Both the position numbers and the translations under genes were made by a program. A DNA stretch of 11,465 nt from NCBI GenBank assembly GCA_016875155.1, contig VGSD01000045.1, forward strand, positions 1 through 11,465, written 5' to 3'. This document shows, in pieces, positions 1-6,898 of the stretch. Positions within the stretch are counted from its first letter, which is position 1; every line of letters starts with the position of its first letter. The notes beneath the pieces are model-generated. The model made no database searches and was not told the DNA's origin. It worked only from the letters and a program-made list of their open reading frames with translations. The DNA is from Deltaproteobacteria bacterium. GTDB lineage: Bacteria > Desulfobacterota > BSN033 > UBA1163.

Positions 1-933
1 GGGGGAATCACCTGCAATCCGAAAGGGATGTCCGAGGCTGAGAAACAGCGTTTGGCTCGTGCCTATATTCGTGCGGTTGCGCCGATTCTATCCATCTCAA
101 AAGATGTTCCTGCTCCGGATGTCTATACGACACCACAGATCATGGCTTGGATGATGGATGAATATGAAACGATCGTGGGACATCATCATCCCGGTGTGAT
201 TACAGGAAAACCAATTCCCCTTGGAGGGTCTGAAGGTCGGGGAGACGCAACCGCAAGGGGTGGCGTTTATGTCACACAGGAAGCAGCCAAAGCCTTAAAT
301 ATCGATCTTCAGGGAAAAACCATGGCCATTCAGGGGTTTGGCAATGCAGGTCAATATGCCGCTCTCCTCGGAGCCGATATTCTCGGGCTAAAACTGGTTG
401 CGGCTTCGGATTCCAAAGGGGGCATCTATAATGCCAAAGGGTTAGACCCTAAAAAAGTGGTGGACCACAAATTAAGAACGGGCAGCCTGGAAAGATTTCC
501 GGAAGCCGAGAAGATAACCAATGAAGAACTCCTGGAGCTGGACGTCACGGTTCTTTTCCCATCTGCCCTTGAAAACGTAATTACAACGGAGAATGCAAAT
601 CGAATCAAATGTAAGATCTCCTGTGAACTCGCCAATGGACCTTCAACACCGGAGGCTGATGAAATTCTCCATCAGAACAATGTCTTTGTCCTTCCCGATT
701 TTCTGGCCAATGCAGGAGGGGTCACTGTATCCTATTTTGAGCAAGTTCAAAATGCCTATAATTTTTACTGGCCATTAACGGAGGTCCACGAAAGGCTCAA
801 TGAAAAAATGTCCCGGGCATTTCACGGAGTCTACCAGATGTATTTAAGGGAGAAGGTTGATATGAGACAGGCCGCCTATCTCGTTTCAGTGGCAAGGGTG
901 GCAGAAGCCTGCAAGTTGCGGGGATGGGTTTGA
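1..933 (+). CDS. Glu/Leu/Phe/Val-family dehydrogenase, probably glutamate dehydrogenase (5' end cut off by window)
   Basis: Catalyses reversible oxidative deamination of an amino acid, most likely glutamate to 2-oxoglutarate and ammonia with NAD(P)+, in the cytoplasm. The frame is open from base 1 and shows 310 codons; the family is usually about 415-420 residues, so roughly 105-110 are missing. The first residues, GGI, match the tail of the family's K-G-G motif, so the catalytic lysine should lie just outside the window. Visible family motifs (fragment numbering): PAPDVYT with the conserved Asp40, [10 protein letters not shown], the dinucleotide-binding GFGNAG at 112-117, [11 protein letters not shown] near 210-220, and [15 protein letters not shown] at 237-251. 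The acidic residue in AASDSKGG, at the end of the second Rossmann strand, fits NAD+ better than NADP+, but this is weak evidence. The internal ATG at 28 lies inside the conserved domain and is not the start. An intrinsic terminator follows. Confidence 0.95.
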   Translation, partial: GGITCNPKGMSEAEKQRLARAYIRAVAPILSISKDVPAPDVYTTPQIMAWMMDEYETIVGHHHPGVITGKPIPLGGSEGRGDATARGGVYVTQEAAKALNIDLQGKTMAIQGFGNAGQYAALLGADILGLKLVAASDSKGGIYNAKGLDPKKVVDHKLRTGSLERFPEAEKITNEELLELDVTVLFPSALENVITTENANRIKCKISCELANGPSTPEADEILHQNNVFVLPDFLANAGGVTVSYFEQVQNAYNFYWPLTEVHERLNEKMSRAFHGVYQMYLREKVDMRQAAYLVSVARVAEACKLRGWV

Positions 934-970
934 TGAACAGGTGAATAAAAATTGTGGAAGGGCGCATGCC

Positions 971-1009
971 AATGGGGATACCCAGGAAATGGGTTGTCCC
1001 CATTTTTTT
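971..1009 (+). terminator. Intrinsic terminator of the dehydrogenase gene
   Basis: An 8-bp outer stem (AATGGGGA with TCCCCATT) continues past a small bulge into ACCCA/TGGGT. It has a short loop and is followed at once by a run of seven T. It begins 37 bases after the stop codon. This separates the dehydrogenase from nadE transcriptionally. Confidence 0.85.
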
Positions 1010-1022
1010 ATGATGTGATGAC

Positions 1023-1051
1023 TTCCCAAGTCTGATGTTTTCGTATATGAT
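1023..1051 (+). promoter_or_regulatory. Candidate sigma70-type promoter for nadE
   Basis: TTCCCA (1023-1028, 4/6 to consensus) lies 17 bases before TATGAT (1046-1051, 5/6). Initiation would be near 1058, just before the inverted repeat at 1065-1165, so the repeat would lie wholly in the nadE leader RNA. The position between a terminator and a new gene supports it; the -35 is only moderate. Confidence 0.4.
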
Positions 1052-1064
1052 AGGACTAAAAAAT

Positions 1065-1165
1065 GAGTTCGGAGTATTCAGTTAGGAGTTCGGAGACGAA
1101 AAATGAATTGAAACCTGATATTTCAGATGACTGACTCCGAACTCCTAACTCTGAACACCGAACTT
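1065..1165. repeat. Imperfect 31-bp inverted repeat (repeat element A) in the nadE leader
   Basis: The left arm 1065-1095 and right arm 1135-1165 match at 25 of 31 positions. The inner 16 bp (AGTTAGGAGTTCGGAG at 1080-1095 against 1135-1150) are perfect, and the loop is 39 bases. The left arm itself contains a 10-bp direct repeat, GAGTTCGGAG, at 1065 and 1086. The right arm ends three bases before the AAAGGAGGT ribosome-binding site of nadE. No T-run follows the right arm, so it is not an intrinsic terminator. Confidence 0.85.
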
Positions 1166-1179
1166 ATAAAGGAGGTGGC

Positions 1180-2916
1180 ATGCGGACATTGAGAATTGGG
1201 CTCTGCCAGATCAATACGACCGTAGGGGATATCGCAGGCAATACTAAAAAAATCCTCGATTACATGGCCAGAGGAAAGAAGATGGGGGCAGACCTCCTGG
1301 TCTTTCCGGAGATGGCAGTCACAGGCTACCCTCCCGAGGACCTCCTCTTCATGCCGAAGTTTATTGAGGCCAACCTGAAAGCGATCAAAGAGATTGCAAG
1401 AACCACCTTATCGATCACAGCCATTGTCGGATTTGTTCATAAAGATGGCGATATCTATAACTCCGCAGCCCTTCTTCATTATGGCAGATTGATCGATGTC
1501 TATTCTAAGGTCTATCTTCCTAACTACGGGGTCTTTGATGAGTTACGATATTTTCACCCCGGAAAAGAAAATTTCATCTTTACTCTTCAATCCATCCCTA
1601 TCGGCATCAGCATCTGTGAAGACCTCTGGTATCCAGGAGATCCCATCCGCACTCAAGCCCTCTACGGAGGAGCAGAACTGATGATCAATATCTCCTCATC
1701 GCCTTATCATTCGGGAAAGACGGCATCTCGTGAAAAGCTGATCTCCACCAGAGCCTCTGACAATGTGGCCATTGTTGCCTATTGCAATCTGGTGGGAGGC
1801 CAGGATGAATTGGTCTTCGATGGCGGCAGTATGGTGTTTGATCAAAAAGGGGAATTGCTCGTTCGGGGAAAACAGTTTGAAGAGGACTTGGTTCTCGCGG
1901 ACCTCGACCTGGAAGCGGTCTTTCGGATTAGACTCCATGACCCCCGAATCAGAAGAGAGAAATTGACCGAGGAGGAAAAAGGAATAAAAAAGATTGACCT
2001 GCCACATCGAGTCCGTTCAGCAGAAAAAAGGCCGCCTATTCCGGCAAGGGATTCAAAGCCATTGGATCACCTCGCTGAAATCTATTCTGCTCTGGTCCTT
2101 GGGACAGGAGACTATATTAGAAAAAATGGATTCCAGAAGGTCTTGATTGGTCTCAGTGGCGGAATTGATTCTGCTTTAACTGCTACCATCGCAGTGGATG
2201 CATTAGGAAAGAAATCAGTGGTGGGAGTAGCGATGCCATCCCAGTATTCCTCCAAAGCCTCCCTGGATGATGCAAAACTTCTGGCAAAAAATCTCGGCAT
2301 TCAATTCCTCACGATCCCCATTGAGGAGGTCTTTGAGGCCTATCTTAAAACGCTCTCCTCAGCGTTTAAAAAACTAAAACCGGATGCAGCCGAAGAGAAT
2401 ATTCAAGCCCGGATTCGTGGAAATATCCTGATGGCCCTTTCTAATAAGTTCGGCTGGCTCGTCCTGACCACCGGAAACAAGAGTGAGATGAGCGTGGGTT
2501 ACTGCACCCTTTATGGAGATATGGCGGGTGGGTATGCCGTCCTGAAAGATGTCCCAAAGACTCTGGTCTACGAATTAGCGAACTACAAGAATAAAAAAGA
2601 AGGAAAAGCCATCATCCCTAAGAATGTCTTCCAAAAACCCCCTTCTGCGGAACTGAGGCCAAATCAGAAGGATCAAGATTCCCTCCCACCCTACCCTGTC
2701 CTCGACCCAATTCTACAGTCTTATGTGGAAGAGGACAAAGGGGTTAATGAGATTTCGAAAATGGGTTTTAGGGAGGCGATGATTAAAGAAGTGATCAATA
2801 TGGTTGACCAAAATGAGTATAAACGGAGGCAGAGCCCGCCGGGTGTCAAGATCACCCACCGTGCCCTCGGAAAAGACCGAAGATTACCCGTCACCAACAA
2901 GTATCGGAATTTTTAG
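1180..2916 (+). CDS. nadE: Glutamine-hydrolysing NAD+ synthetase
   Basis: Last step of NAD+ synthesis: amidates nicotinate adenine dinucleotide using ATP, with ammonia released from glutamine; cytoplasmic. The protein is 578 residues with the two-domain layout of glutamine-dependent enzymes. Residues 1-260 are a nitrilase-fold glutaminase with the full Glu44 (FPEM), Lys110 (SKVYLPNYG) and Cys146 (ISICEDLWYP) triad. Residues 295-578 are the synthetase, with the pyrophosphate-binding loop SGGIDS at 326-331, the TTGNKSEMSVGYCTLYGDM block near 430-448, PPSAELRPNQ, and a conserved tail KRRQSPPG...NKYRNF. The start is fixed by AAAGGAGGT at 1168-1176. No lesions are visible. A thioesterase gene follows 37 bases later, probably on the same transcript; the leader holds repeat element A. 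Confidence 0.97.
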   Translation: MRTLRIGLCQINTTVGDIAGNTKKILDYMARGKKMGADLLVFPEMAVTGYPPEDLLFMPKFIEANLKAIKEIARTTLSITAIVGFVHKDGDIYNSAALLHYGRLIDVYSKVYLPNYGVFDELRYFHPGKENFIFTLQSIPIGISICEDLWYPGDPIRTQALYGGAELMINISSSPYHSGKTASREKLISTRASDNVAIVAYCNLVGGQDELVFDGGSMVFDQKGELLVRGKQFEEDLVLADLDLEAVFRIRLHDPRIRREKLTEEEKGIKKIDLPHRVRSAEKRPPIPARDSKPLDHLAEIYSALVLGTGDYIRKNGFQKVLIGLSGGIDSALTATIAVDALGKKSVVGVAMPSQYSSKASLDDAKLLAKNLGIQFLTIPIEEVFEAYLKTLSSAFKKLKPDAAEENIQARIRGNILMALSNKFGWLVLTTGNKSEMSVGYCTLYGDMAGGYAVLKDVPKTLVYELANYKNKKEGKAIIPKNVFQKPPSAELRPNQKDQDSLPPYPVLDPILQSYVEEDKGVNEISKMGFREAMIKEVINMVDQNEYKRRQSPPGVKITHRALGKDRRLPVTNKYRNF

Positions 2917-2953
2917 GTTCCCTTCTTTTCAAAATCTTCAGGAGGGTTCAGCT

Positions 2954-3370
2954 ATGGGAAAAGAGAAGTATTTTGAACAGATAAGGCAAGTGACTAACCA
3001 CTGCCCATACTACCGACTTTTGGGAATGGAAGTCATCGAAATGAAGGAAGGGGAATCTAAAATCCAGATGCCATTCAAACAGGATTTGACACATCCTTAT
3101 GGAATTGTGCATGGAGGGGCGATCGCATCTCTTGCCGATTCGAGTGTGGCCATGGCTCTGATTAGCCTGGTAGACCTAAGGGATAGAATCACCACGATTG
3201 AATTCAAAATCAATTTTTTTACACCCATAAGCAAGGGAAACCTAGAAGCACATGCGAAGATCATTCATAAAGGCTCTAAGACAGCTGTTGGAGATGTTGA
3301 GGTCAAAAATGAGGAAGGGAAACTGGTAGCCAAAGTAATCGCCACTTATAGCATCAGAAGAGTTGATTAG
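2954..3370 (+). CDS. PaaI-family hotdog thioesterase
   Basis: Probable acyl-CoA thioesterase of the PaaI/YbgC-like hotdog group, 138 residues, cytoplasmic; the family usually acts as a tetramer on aryl- or medium-chain acyl-CoAs. The substrate cannot be read from the sequence. The helix-start motif IVHGGAIASLADSS carries the HGG triplet at 53-55 and Asp62, the usual catalytic acid position. The C-terminal strands (TTIEFKINFFTPISKGNL and the GDVEVKNEEGKLVAK segment) are typical. The ATG at 2954 is chosen because AGGAGGG at 2940-2946 lies seven bases upstream and the domain starts there. An open extension back to 2804 would overlap nadE and adds no domain sequence. It lies 37 bases after nadE, so is likely co-transcribed. 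Confidence 0.92.
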   Translation: MGKEKYFEQIRQVTNHCPYYRLLGMEVIEMKEGESKIQMPFKQDLTHPYGIVHGGAIASLADSSVAMALISLVDLRDRITTIEFKINFFTPISKGNLEAHAKIIHKGSKTAVGDVEVKNEEGKLVAKVIATYSIRRVD

Positions 3371-3676
3371 AATGAGAGAGGATTGGATTTAGGTCTTGCA
3401 TTCGCAAATTATAAAAATTGTTTTTTGAAATGTTATATGGCAACAATTGGCCTAAGATTACTGGATAGCGGCCATTTCAACTCATTTACCTTAATTCGTG
3501 CTATTCGTTTTTCCTCCCAAAACTTCGTTGTCCTCGTTTCAGGAATATGTTAAGATTTTTCAAAGAGATGTGATAAATTACACGAATGATGACGAATGTC
3601 ACGAATAAACCCATTCGAGTTATTCGCTAACATTCGTGCCATTCGTTTCTTTTAAGAAATTCAGGGGGAAGCGTCT
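3371..3676. other. 306-base intergenic region before the exporter operon
   Basis: No credible gene was seen on either strand. The first part is AT-rich. It holds an 8-bp inverted repeat, TTGAAATG (3425-3432) with CATTTCAA (3473-3480), enclosing a TGGCC/GGCCA pair. No T-run follows it, so it is not a convincing terminator. The second part is repeat element B. I found no convincing promoter by eye, although one must exist here or further upstream if the exporter operon is transcribed separately. Confidence 0.6.
3494..3646. repeat. ATTCG/CGAAT word-repeat hairpin (repeat element B)
   Basis: The word ATTCG occurs at 3494, 3503, 3613, 3622, 3632 and 3641. Its complement CGAAT occurs at 3583, 3593 and 3602. 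Within each cluster the spacing is always 9 or 10 bp. The 26 bases 3581-3606 pair with 3613-3638 at 20 of 26 positions, with the words in register, around a six-base AAACCC loop. The element ends about 30 bases before the GTG start of the adaptor gene. Confidence 0.8.
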
Positions 3677-4894
3677 GTGGCGAATGAAGATCTCTCAAAG
3701 TTGAGGATCGAAAAGACAAAGGCCATCTCGCGGCCTCGAAGACGGCGAAAGATTGTCTTCTGGGTTCTCCTTGCCGTTGCCATCATCCTGTCAGGGTTCC
3801 TCTATATTCAGGGAATTTTCACACCTCCCATTGATGTCCAGATCGTAACCGTCAGCCAGATTTACCCTTCTCAAACCCTAATCGTTCTCAATGCAAGCGG
3901 TTACGTCGTCCCCCAGCGTAAATCCGCTCTTGCCTCAAAAGTAACAGGCCGCCTCATCTGGCTTGGGGTTGAAGAGGGAAACCGGGTCAAACAAGATCAG
4001 ATCGTTGCCCGCCTTGAAAGTCAGGATGTCACTGCCGCAAAAGATCTGGCAGAAGCCAATGTAAATGCGGCCCGTTATAACATTGAACTGGCCCGAGCAG
4101 AACTCCGGGAAGCAACCCTCAATTTGGAACGGAATAAAGCCCTTCTGGCAAAGGGATATGTGGCCAAATCGGTCTATGACTCTGCCCTTGCCCGTTATGA
4201 GAAGGCAGTTGCAGCAGTCGAGGCTTCAGAAGCCAGCCTGAAGGCAAGCCTTGCATCATTGGAAGCAGCCAAAATCAACCTTGAATATACCTTGATCCGG
4301 GCACCCTTTGACGCTGTGGTGTTGACCAAAAATGCAGATGTGGGTGATATCGTCACTCCCATCGGTGCGGCAGCCAATGCCAAATCGGCTGTTATTACGA
4401 TTGCTGATATGAATTCCCTTCAGGTGGAAGCAGACGTCTCGGAATCCAACCTTAATAAGATTAAAGTTGGGCAACCCTGTGAGATTCAGCTCGATGCCCT
4501 GCCCGGTGAGCGTTTCCGTGGCGCCATCCATATGATCGTACCCACAGCTGACCGCACCAAGGCTACGGTGATGGTCAAAATCCGTTTCCTCGATAAAGAT
4601 AACCGGGTGCTACCGGAGATGAGTGCGAAGGTGGCTTTTCTCTCAAGACCGTCTAAACCCGAAGAACAGAAACCTCGTATGGCGATCAACCAGTCATCCA
4701 TTGTAAACAGAAAAGGGAGCGACAAAGTTTTCCTGATTAAGGAAAACAAGGTGATCGAAATCCCAGTCAACCTTGGAGTAAAGATCGGCGACATGGTCGA
4801 GGTTCTCAGTGGAATTAAAGTCGGAGACCAGATCATCCTCAATCCTCCCGAGCGGTTGAGAAACGGGCTCAAGATAAAAGCAGTGGAGAAGTAA
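3677..4894 (+). CDS. Periplasmic adaptor (HlyD/MacA-like membrane fusion protein) of an ABC exporter
   Basis: Inner-membrane-anchored periplasmic adaptor that should link the ABC transporter encoded downstream to an outer-membrane channel. 405 residues. A basic N-terminus (RPRRRRK, 19-25) precedes one membrane segment at about 26-47 (signal anchor). The lipoyl-like half domains lie at 82-118 and 205-222 and flank an Ala-rich helical hairpin at 118-203. A beta-barrel (about 245-325) and a membrane-proximal domain (335-400) complete the usual adaptor order. The start is GTG at 3677, with GGGGGAA about eight bases upstream; the nearby ATG at 3684 is out of frame. The ATPase gene follows after a 176-base gap filled by repeat element C. 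The helical hairpin is short, as in MacA-type rather than toxin-type HlyD proteins. The substrate is unknown. Confidence 0.93.
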   Translation: MANEDLSKLRIEKTKAISRPRRRRKIVFWVLLAVAIILSGFLYIQGIFTPPIDVQIVTVSQIYPSQTLIVLNASGYVVPQRKSALASKVTGRLIWLGVEEGNRVKQDQIVARLESQDVTAAKDLAEANVNAARYNIELARAELREATLNLERNKALLAKGYVAKSVYDSALARYEKAVAAVEASEASLKASLASLEAAKINLEYTLIRAPFDAVVLTKNADVGDIVTPIGAAANAKSAVITIADMNSLQVEADVSESNLNKIKVGQPCEIQLDALPGERFRGAIHMIVPTADRTKATVMVKIRFLDKDNRVLPEMSAKVAFLSRPSKPEEQKPRMAINQSSIVNRKGSDKVFLIKENKVIEIPVNLGVKIGDMVEVLSGIKVGDQIILNPPERLRNGLKIKAVEK

Positions 4895-4896
4895 AT

Positions 4897-5062
4897 AATA
4901 ACCAATCACCAAGCACCAATAACCAGATAAATTCCAATAACCAATAGCCAAAATACATTGATCTCTGTTTGGTGTTTGTAATTTGGTGTTTGGTTATTAT
5001 TTGGTTATTGAGATTTGGTTATTGGTGATTATTTGGTGTTTGGAATTTGGTTATTGGTGATT
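4897..5062. repeat. TTGGTTATTGGTG word-repeat element (repeat element C) between adaptor and ATPase genes
   Basis: The left part (4897-4949) is written in AATAACCAATCACCAA-type words and the right part (4968-5062) in their complements. On the right, ATTTGGTTATTGGTGATT (18 bp) is repeated exactly at 5013-5030 and 5045-5062, and ATTTGGTGTTTGG (13 bp) at 4981-4993 and 5031-5043. CACCAATAACCA at 4914-4925 pairs exactly with either copy of TGGTTATTGGTG (5016-5027, 5048-5059). The element starts two bases after the adaptor stop and ends eight bases before the ATPase ATG. Confidence 0.88.
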
Positions 5063-5070
5063 GTCATTTT

Positions 5071-5766
5071 ATGGCCGCTATCGTTGAAATCATCAATGTG
5101 AGCAAGTCCTACCGCAGGGGAAGCCGGATGATCCCCGTGCTGGTCGATATCAACCTCAACATCGAAGAAGGTGAATTCCTGGCCCTGATGGGGCCCTCCG
5201 GCTCCGGGAAAAGCACGCTCCTCAACCTGATTGCCGCCCTTGATCAGGCTGATAGCGGAGCCATTCGGGTCGGTGGAGTTGACATCACCACCCTCTCCGA
5301 AAATGAACTGGCGGAGTGGCGAGCTCTGAACGTCGGATTCATCTTCCAATTCTACAACCTGATTCCGGTCTTGACAGCCTTTGAAAATGTGGAACTGCCC
5401 CTTCTTCTCACCGGACTTTCACGAAAGGAACGAAGCGAGCATGTGGAGACAGCGCTTCGGGTTGTCAATTTAGAGGCAAGAATGGATCACTATCCATCTC
5501 AACTCTCAGGCGGCGAGCAGCAGAGAGTCGCCATTGCTCGAGCCATTGTGACCGATCCCACCATCCTCGTCGCAGACGAACCCACCGGCGACCTGGATAA
5601 AGTGGCCGCCAGAGAGATCCTCGATTTGATGGACCAGCTTAATCGTCAATCCCGGAAAACGATCATCATGGTGACTCACGACCCAAGGGCTGCTGAAAAA
5701 GCACGAGTCATCAGACGGCTGGAAAAAGGGTTTCTCGACAATGTTCATTCTCAAGATCCTCATTAG
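5071..5766 (+). CDS. ABC transporter ATP-binding protein (MacB/LolD-type)
   Basis: Cytoplasmic ATPase subunit, 231 residues, expected to dimerise under the two permeases. All ABC motifs are intact: Walker A GPSGSGKST at 41-49, Q-loop Gln93 in FIFQFYNLIP, signature LSGGEQQ at 145-151, Walker B ILVADEP at 165-171 with catalytic Glu170, and His203 (VTHD). The FIFQFYNLIPVLTAFENVELP block is typical of the MacB/LolD subfamily. The ATG at 5071 is chosen because homology starts there; a TTG at 5047 would add eight residues encoded only by repeat element C. There is no strong Shine-Dalgarno: the best match, GGTGAT (5056-5061), is part of the repeat. The 3' end overlaps the first permease by 26 bases. 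Confidence 0.96.
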   Translation: MAAIVEIINVSKSYRRGSRMIPVLVDINLNIEEGEFLALMGPSGSGKSTLLNLIAALDQADSGAIRVGGVDITTLSENELAEWRALNVGFIFQFYNLIPVLTAFENVELPLLLTGLSRKERSEHVETALRVVNLEARMDHYPSQLSGGEQQRVAIARAIVTDPTILVADEPTGDLDKVAAREILDLMDQLNRQSRKTIIMVTHDPRAAEKARVIRRLEKGFLDNVHSQDPH

Positions 5767-6898
5767 AAATGCCTTTCGCCACAAACTCCGGACCCTGTTG
5801 ACCATCCTCGGCATCACCGTTGCCATTCTGGCCTTCGGCCTTCTCCGGACCTTCATCAATGCCTGGTACGGAGGGGTTGAAGCCTCTTCTGCCTCGCGCC
5901 TTGTCACGCGAAGTTCCATCTCCCTCATCTTCCACCTGCCCCTCTCCTACAAGGATAAAATCCGTCAGGTGGACGGAGTCAAAACCGTCTCCTGGGGCAA
6001 CTGGTTTGGGGGAATCTATATCGATGAGAAGAACTTCTTCGCCAATTTTGGCGTGGATGCAAAGAGCTATCTCGAGCTCTATCCTGAATTCATTCTCACC
6101 CCTGAAGAAGAGAAATCCTTTTTCCGGGACCGGAAGGGTTTTGTGGCCGGCCAAAAACTGGCGAAGCGATTCGGCTGGAAGATCGGCGATACCGTTACGC
6201 TCAAGGGAACGATCTACCCGGGCAACTGGGATTTTGTCCTTCGCGGAATTTACCGCGGAAGAGATCAGACCATCGATGAGACCCAGTTCTTCTTCCACTG
6301 GGACTATATCAACGAAACAATGAAAAAGAGGGGCTCTCCACGCACCGACATGGTTGGATTTTATATGGTGGGGGTAACACGGCCTGACCGTGCAACCGAA
6401 GTCGCCCTGGTCATCGACAACCTCTTTAAGAATTCGATTGCGGAGACATTGACCGAGACGGAAAAGGCTTTCCAGCTCTCCTTCATCTCCATGTCCCAGA
6501 CGATCATCATGGCCATCGAACTCGTCTCTTTCGTCGTCATCATCATCATCATCGCCGTCGTGGCCAATACGATGTCGATGACCTACCGGGAACGGATCGG
6601 CGAGTATGCGATTTTCAAAACACTGGGCTTCCGGGGCTTGCGCATTGCAGGGATGATCGTTGGAGAATCGATGGTCATCACCCTGATCGGAAGCTTTCTC
6701 GGGATCATCCTCACTTTTCCGGTCGCTGTCATCGTCGGAAAGATGTTGAGCAATTACTTCCCGGTCTTCAATGTGGCTGAGGAAGCGATCTATATGGATC
6801 TGGCCGCCTCCTTCGTCATCGGGCTTCTGGCGGCCATCGTTCCGACCTATCGTGCCATGCGGATTCGTATTGCGGATGGATTGAGGAGGATCGGTTAA
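5741..6898 (+). CDS. ABC transporter permease 1 (FtsX/MacB-like)
   Basis: Inner-membrane permease, 385 residues, of the four-helix FtsX/MacB/LolC type. Membrane segments are predicted by eye at about 17-39, 254-278 (with VVIIIIIAVV), 303-333 and 351-371. A large periplasmic domain fills 40-253. The conserved cytoplasmic stretch TYRERIGEYAIFKTLGFR follows the second helix, as in the family. The ATG at 5741 lies inside the last codons of the ATPase gene, and AAAAAGGG ends ten bases upstream, so translational coupling is likely. The gene ends directly against the next permease with no intervening base. The ATC-rich tract near 6536-6553 simply encodes the isoleucines of helix 2. Confidence 0.95.
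   Translation: MFILKILIRNAFRHKLRTLLTILGITVAILAFGLLRTFINAWYGGVEASSASRLVTRSSISLIFHLPLSYKDKIRQVDGVKTVSWGNWFGGIYIDEKNFFANFGVDAKSYLELYPEFILTPEEEKSFFRDRKGFVAGQKLAKRFGWKIGDTVTLKGTIYPGNWDFVLRGIYRGRDQTIDETQFFFHWDYINETMKKRGSPRTDMVGFYMVGVTRPDRATEVALVIDNLFKNSIAETLTETEKAFQLSFISMSQTIIMAIELVSFVVIIIIIAVVANTMSMTYRERIGEYAIFKTLGFRGLRIAGMIVGESMVITLIGSFLGIILTFPVAVIVGKMLSNYFPVFNVAEEAIYMDLAASFVIGLLAAIVPTYRAMRIRIADGLRRIG

Noticed and set aside
2804..2953. N-terminal extension of the thioesterase frame
   Set aside because: It overlaps the nadE 3' end in another frame, adds no hotdog sequence, and a good Shine-Dalgarno precedes the ATG at 2954.
3405..3426. Intrinsic terminator after the thioesterase gene
   Set aside because: There is a T-run, but the candidate stem is about five AT-rich pairs with a mismatch, too weak to support.
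3494..3646. CRISPR array
   Set aside because: The repeats are 5-9 base words in both orientations, with no uniform long repeat, no spacers and no cas genes. The same holds for elements A and C.
4486..6298. Long antisense open frames (4486-4905, 5029-5349, 5506-5928 and 5711-6298 on the minus strand) and a plus-strand frame at 5820-6323
   Set aside because: They lie wholly or mostly opposite or inside the exporter genes, which have full family motifs; their translations are low-complexity or unrecognisable and they have no ribosome-binding sites of note.
6536..6553. ATC trinucleotide run as a phase-variation tract
   Set aside because: It encodes the isoleucines of a membrane helix, and triplet changes would not shift the frame.
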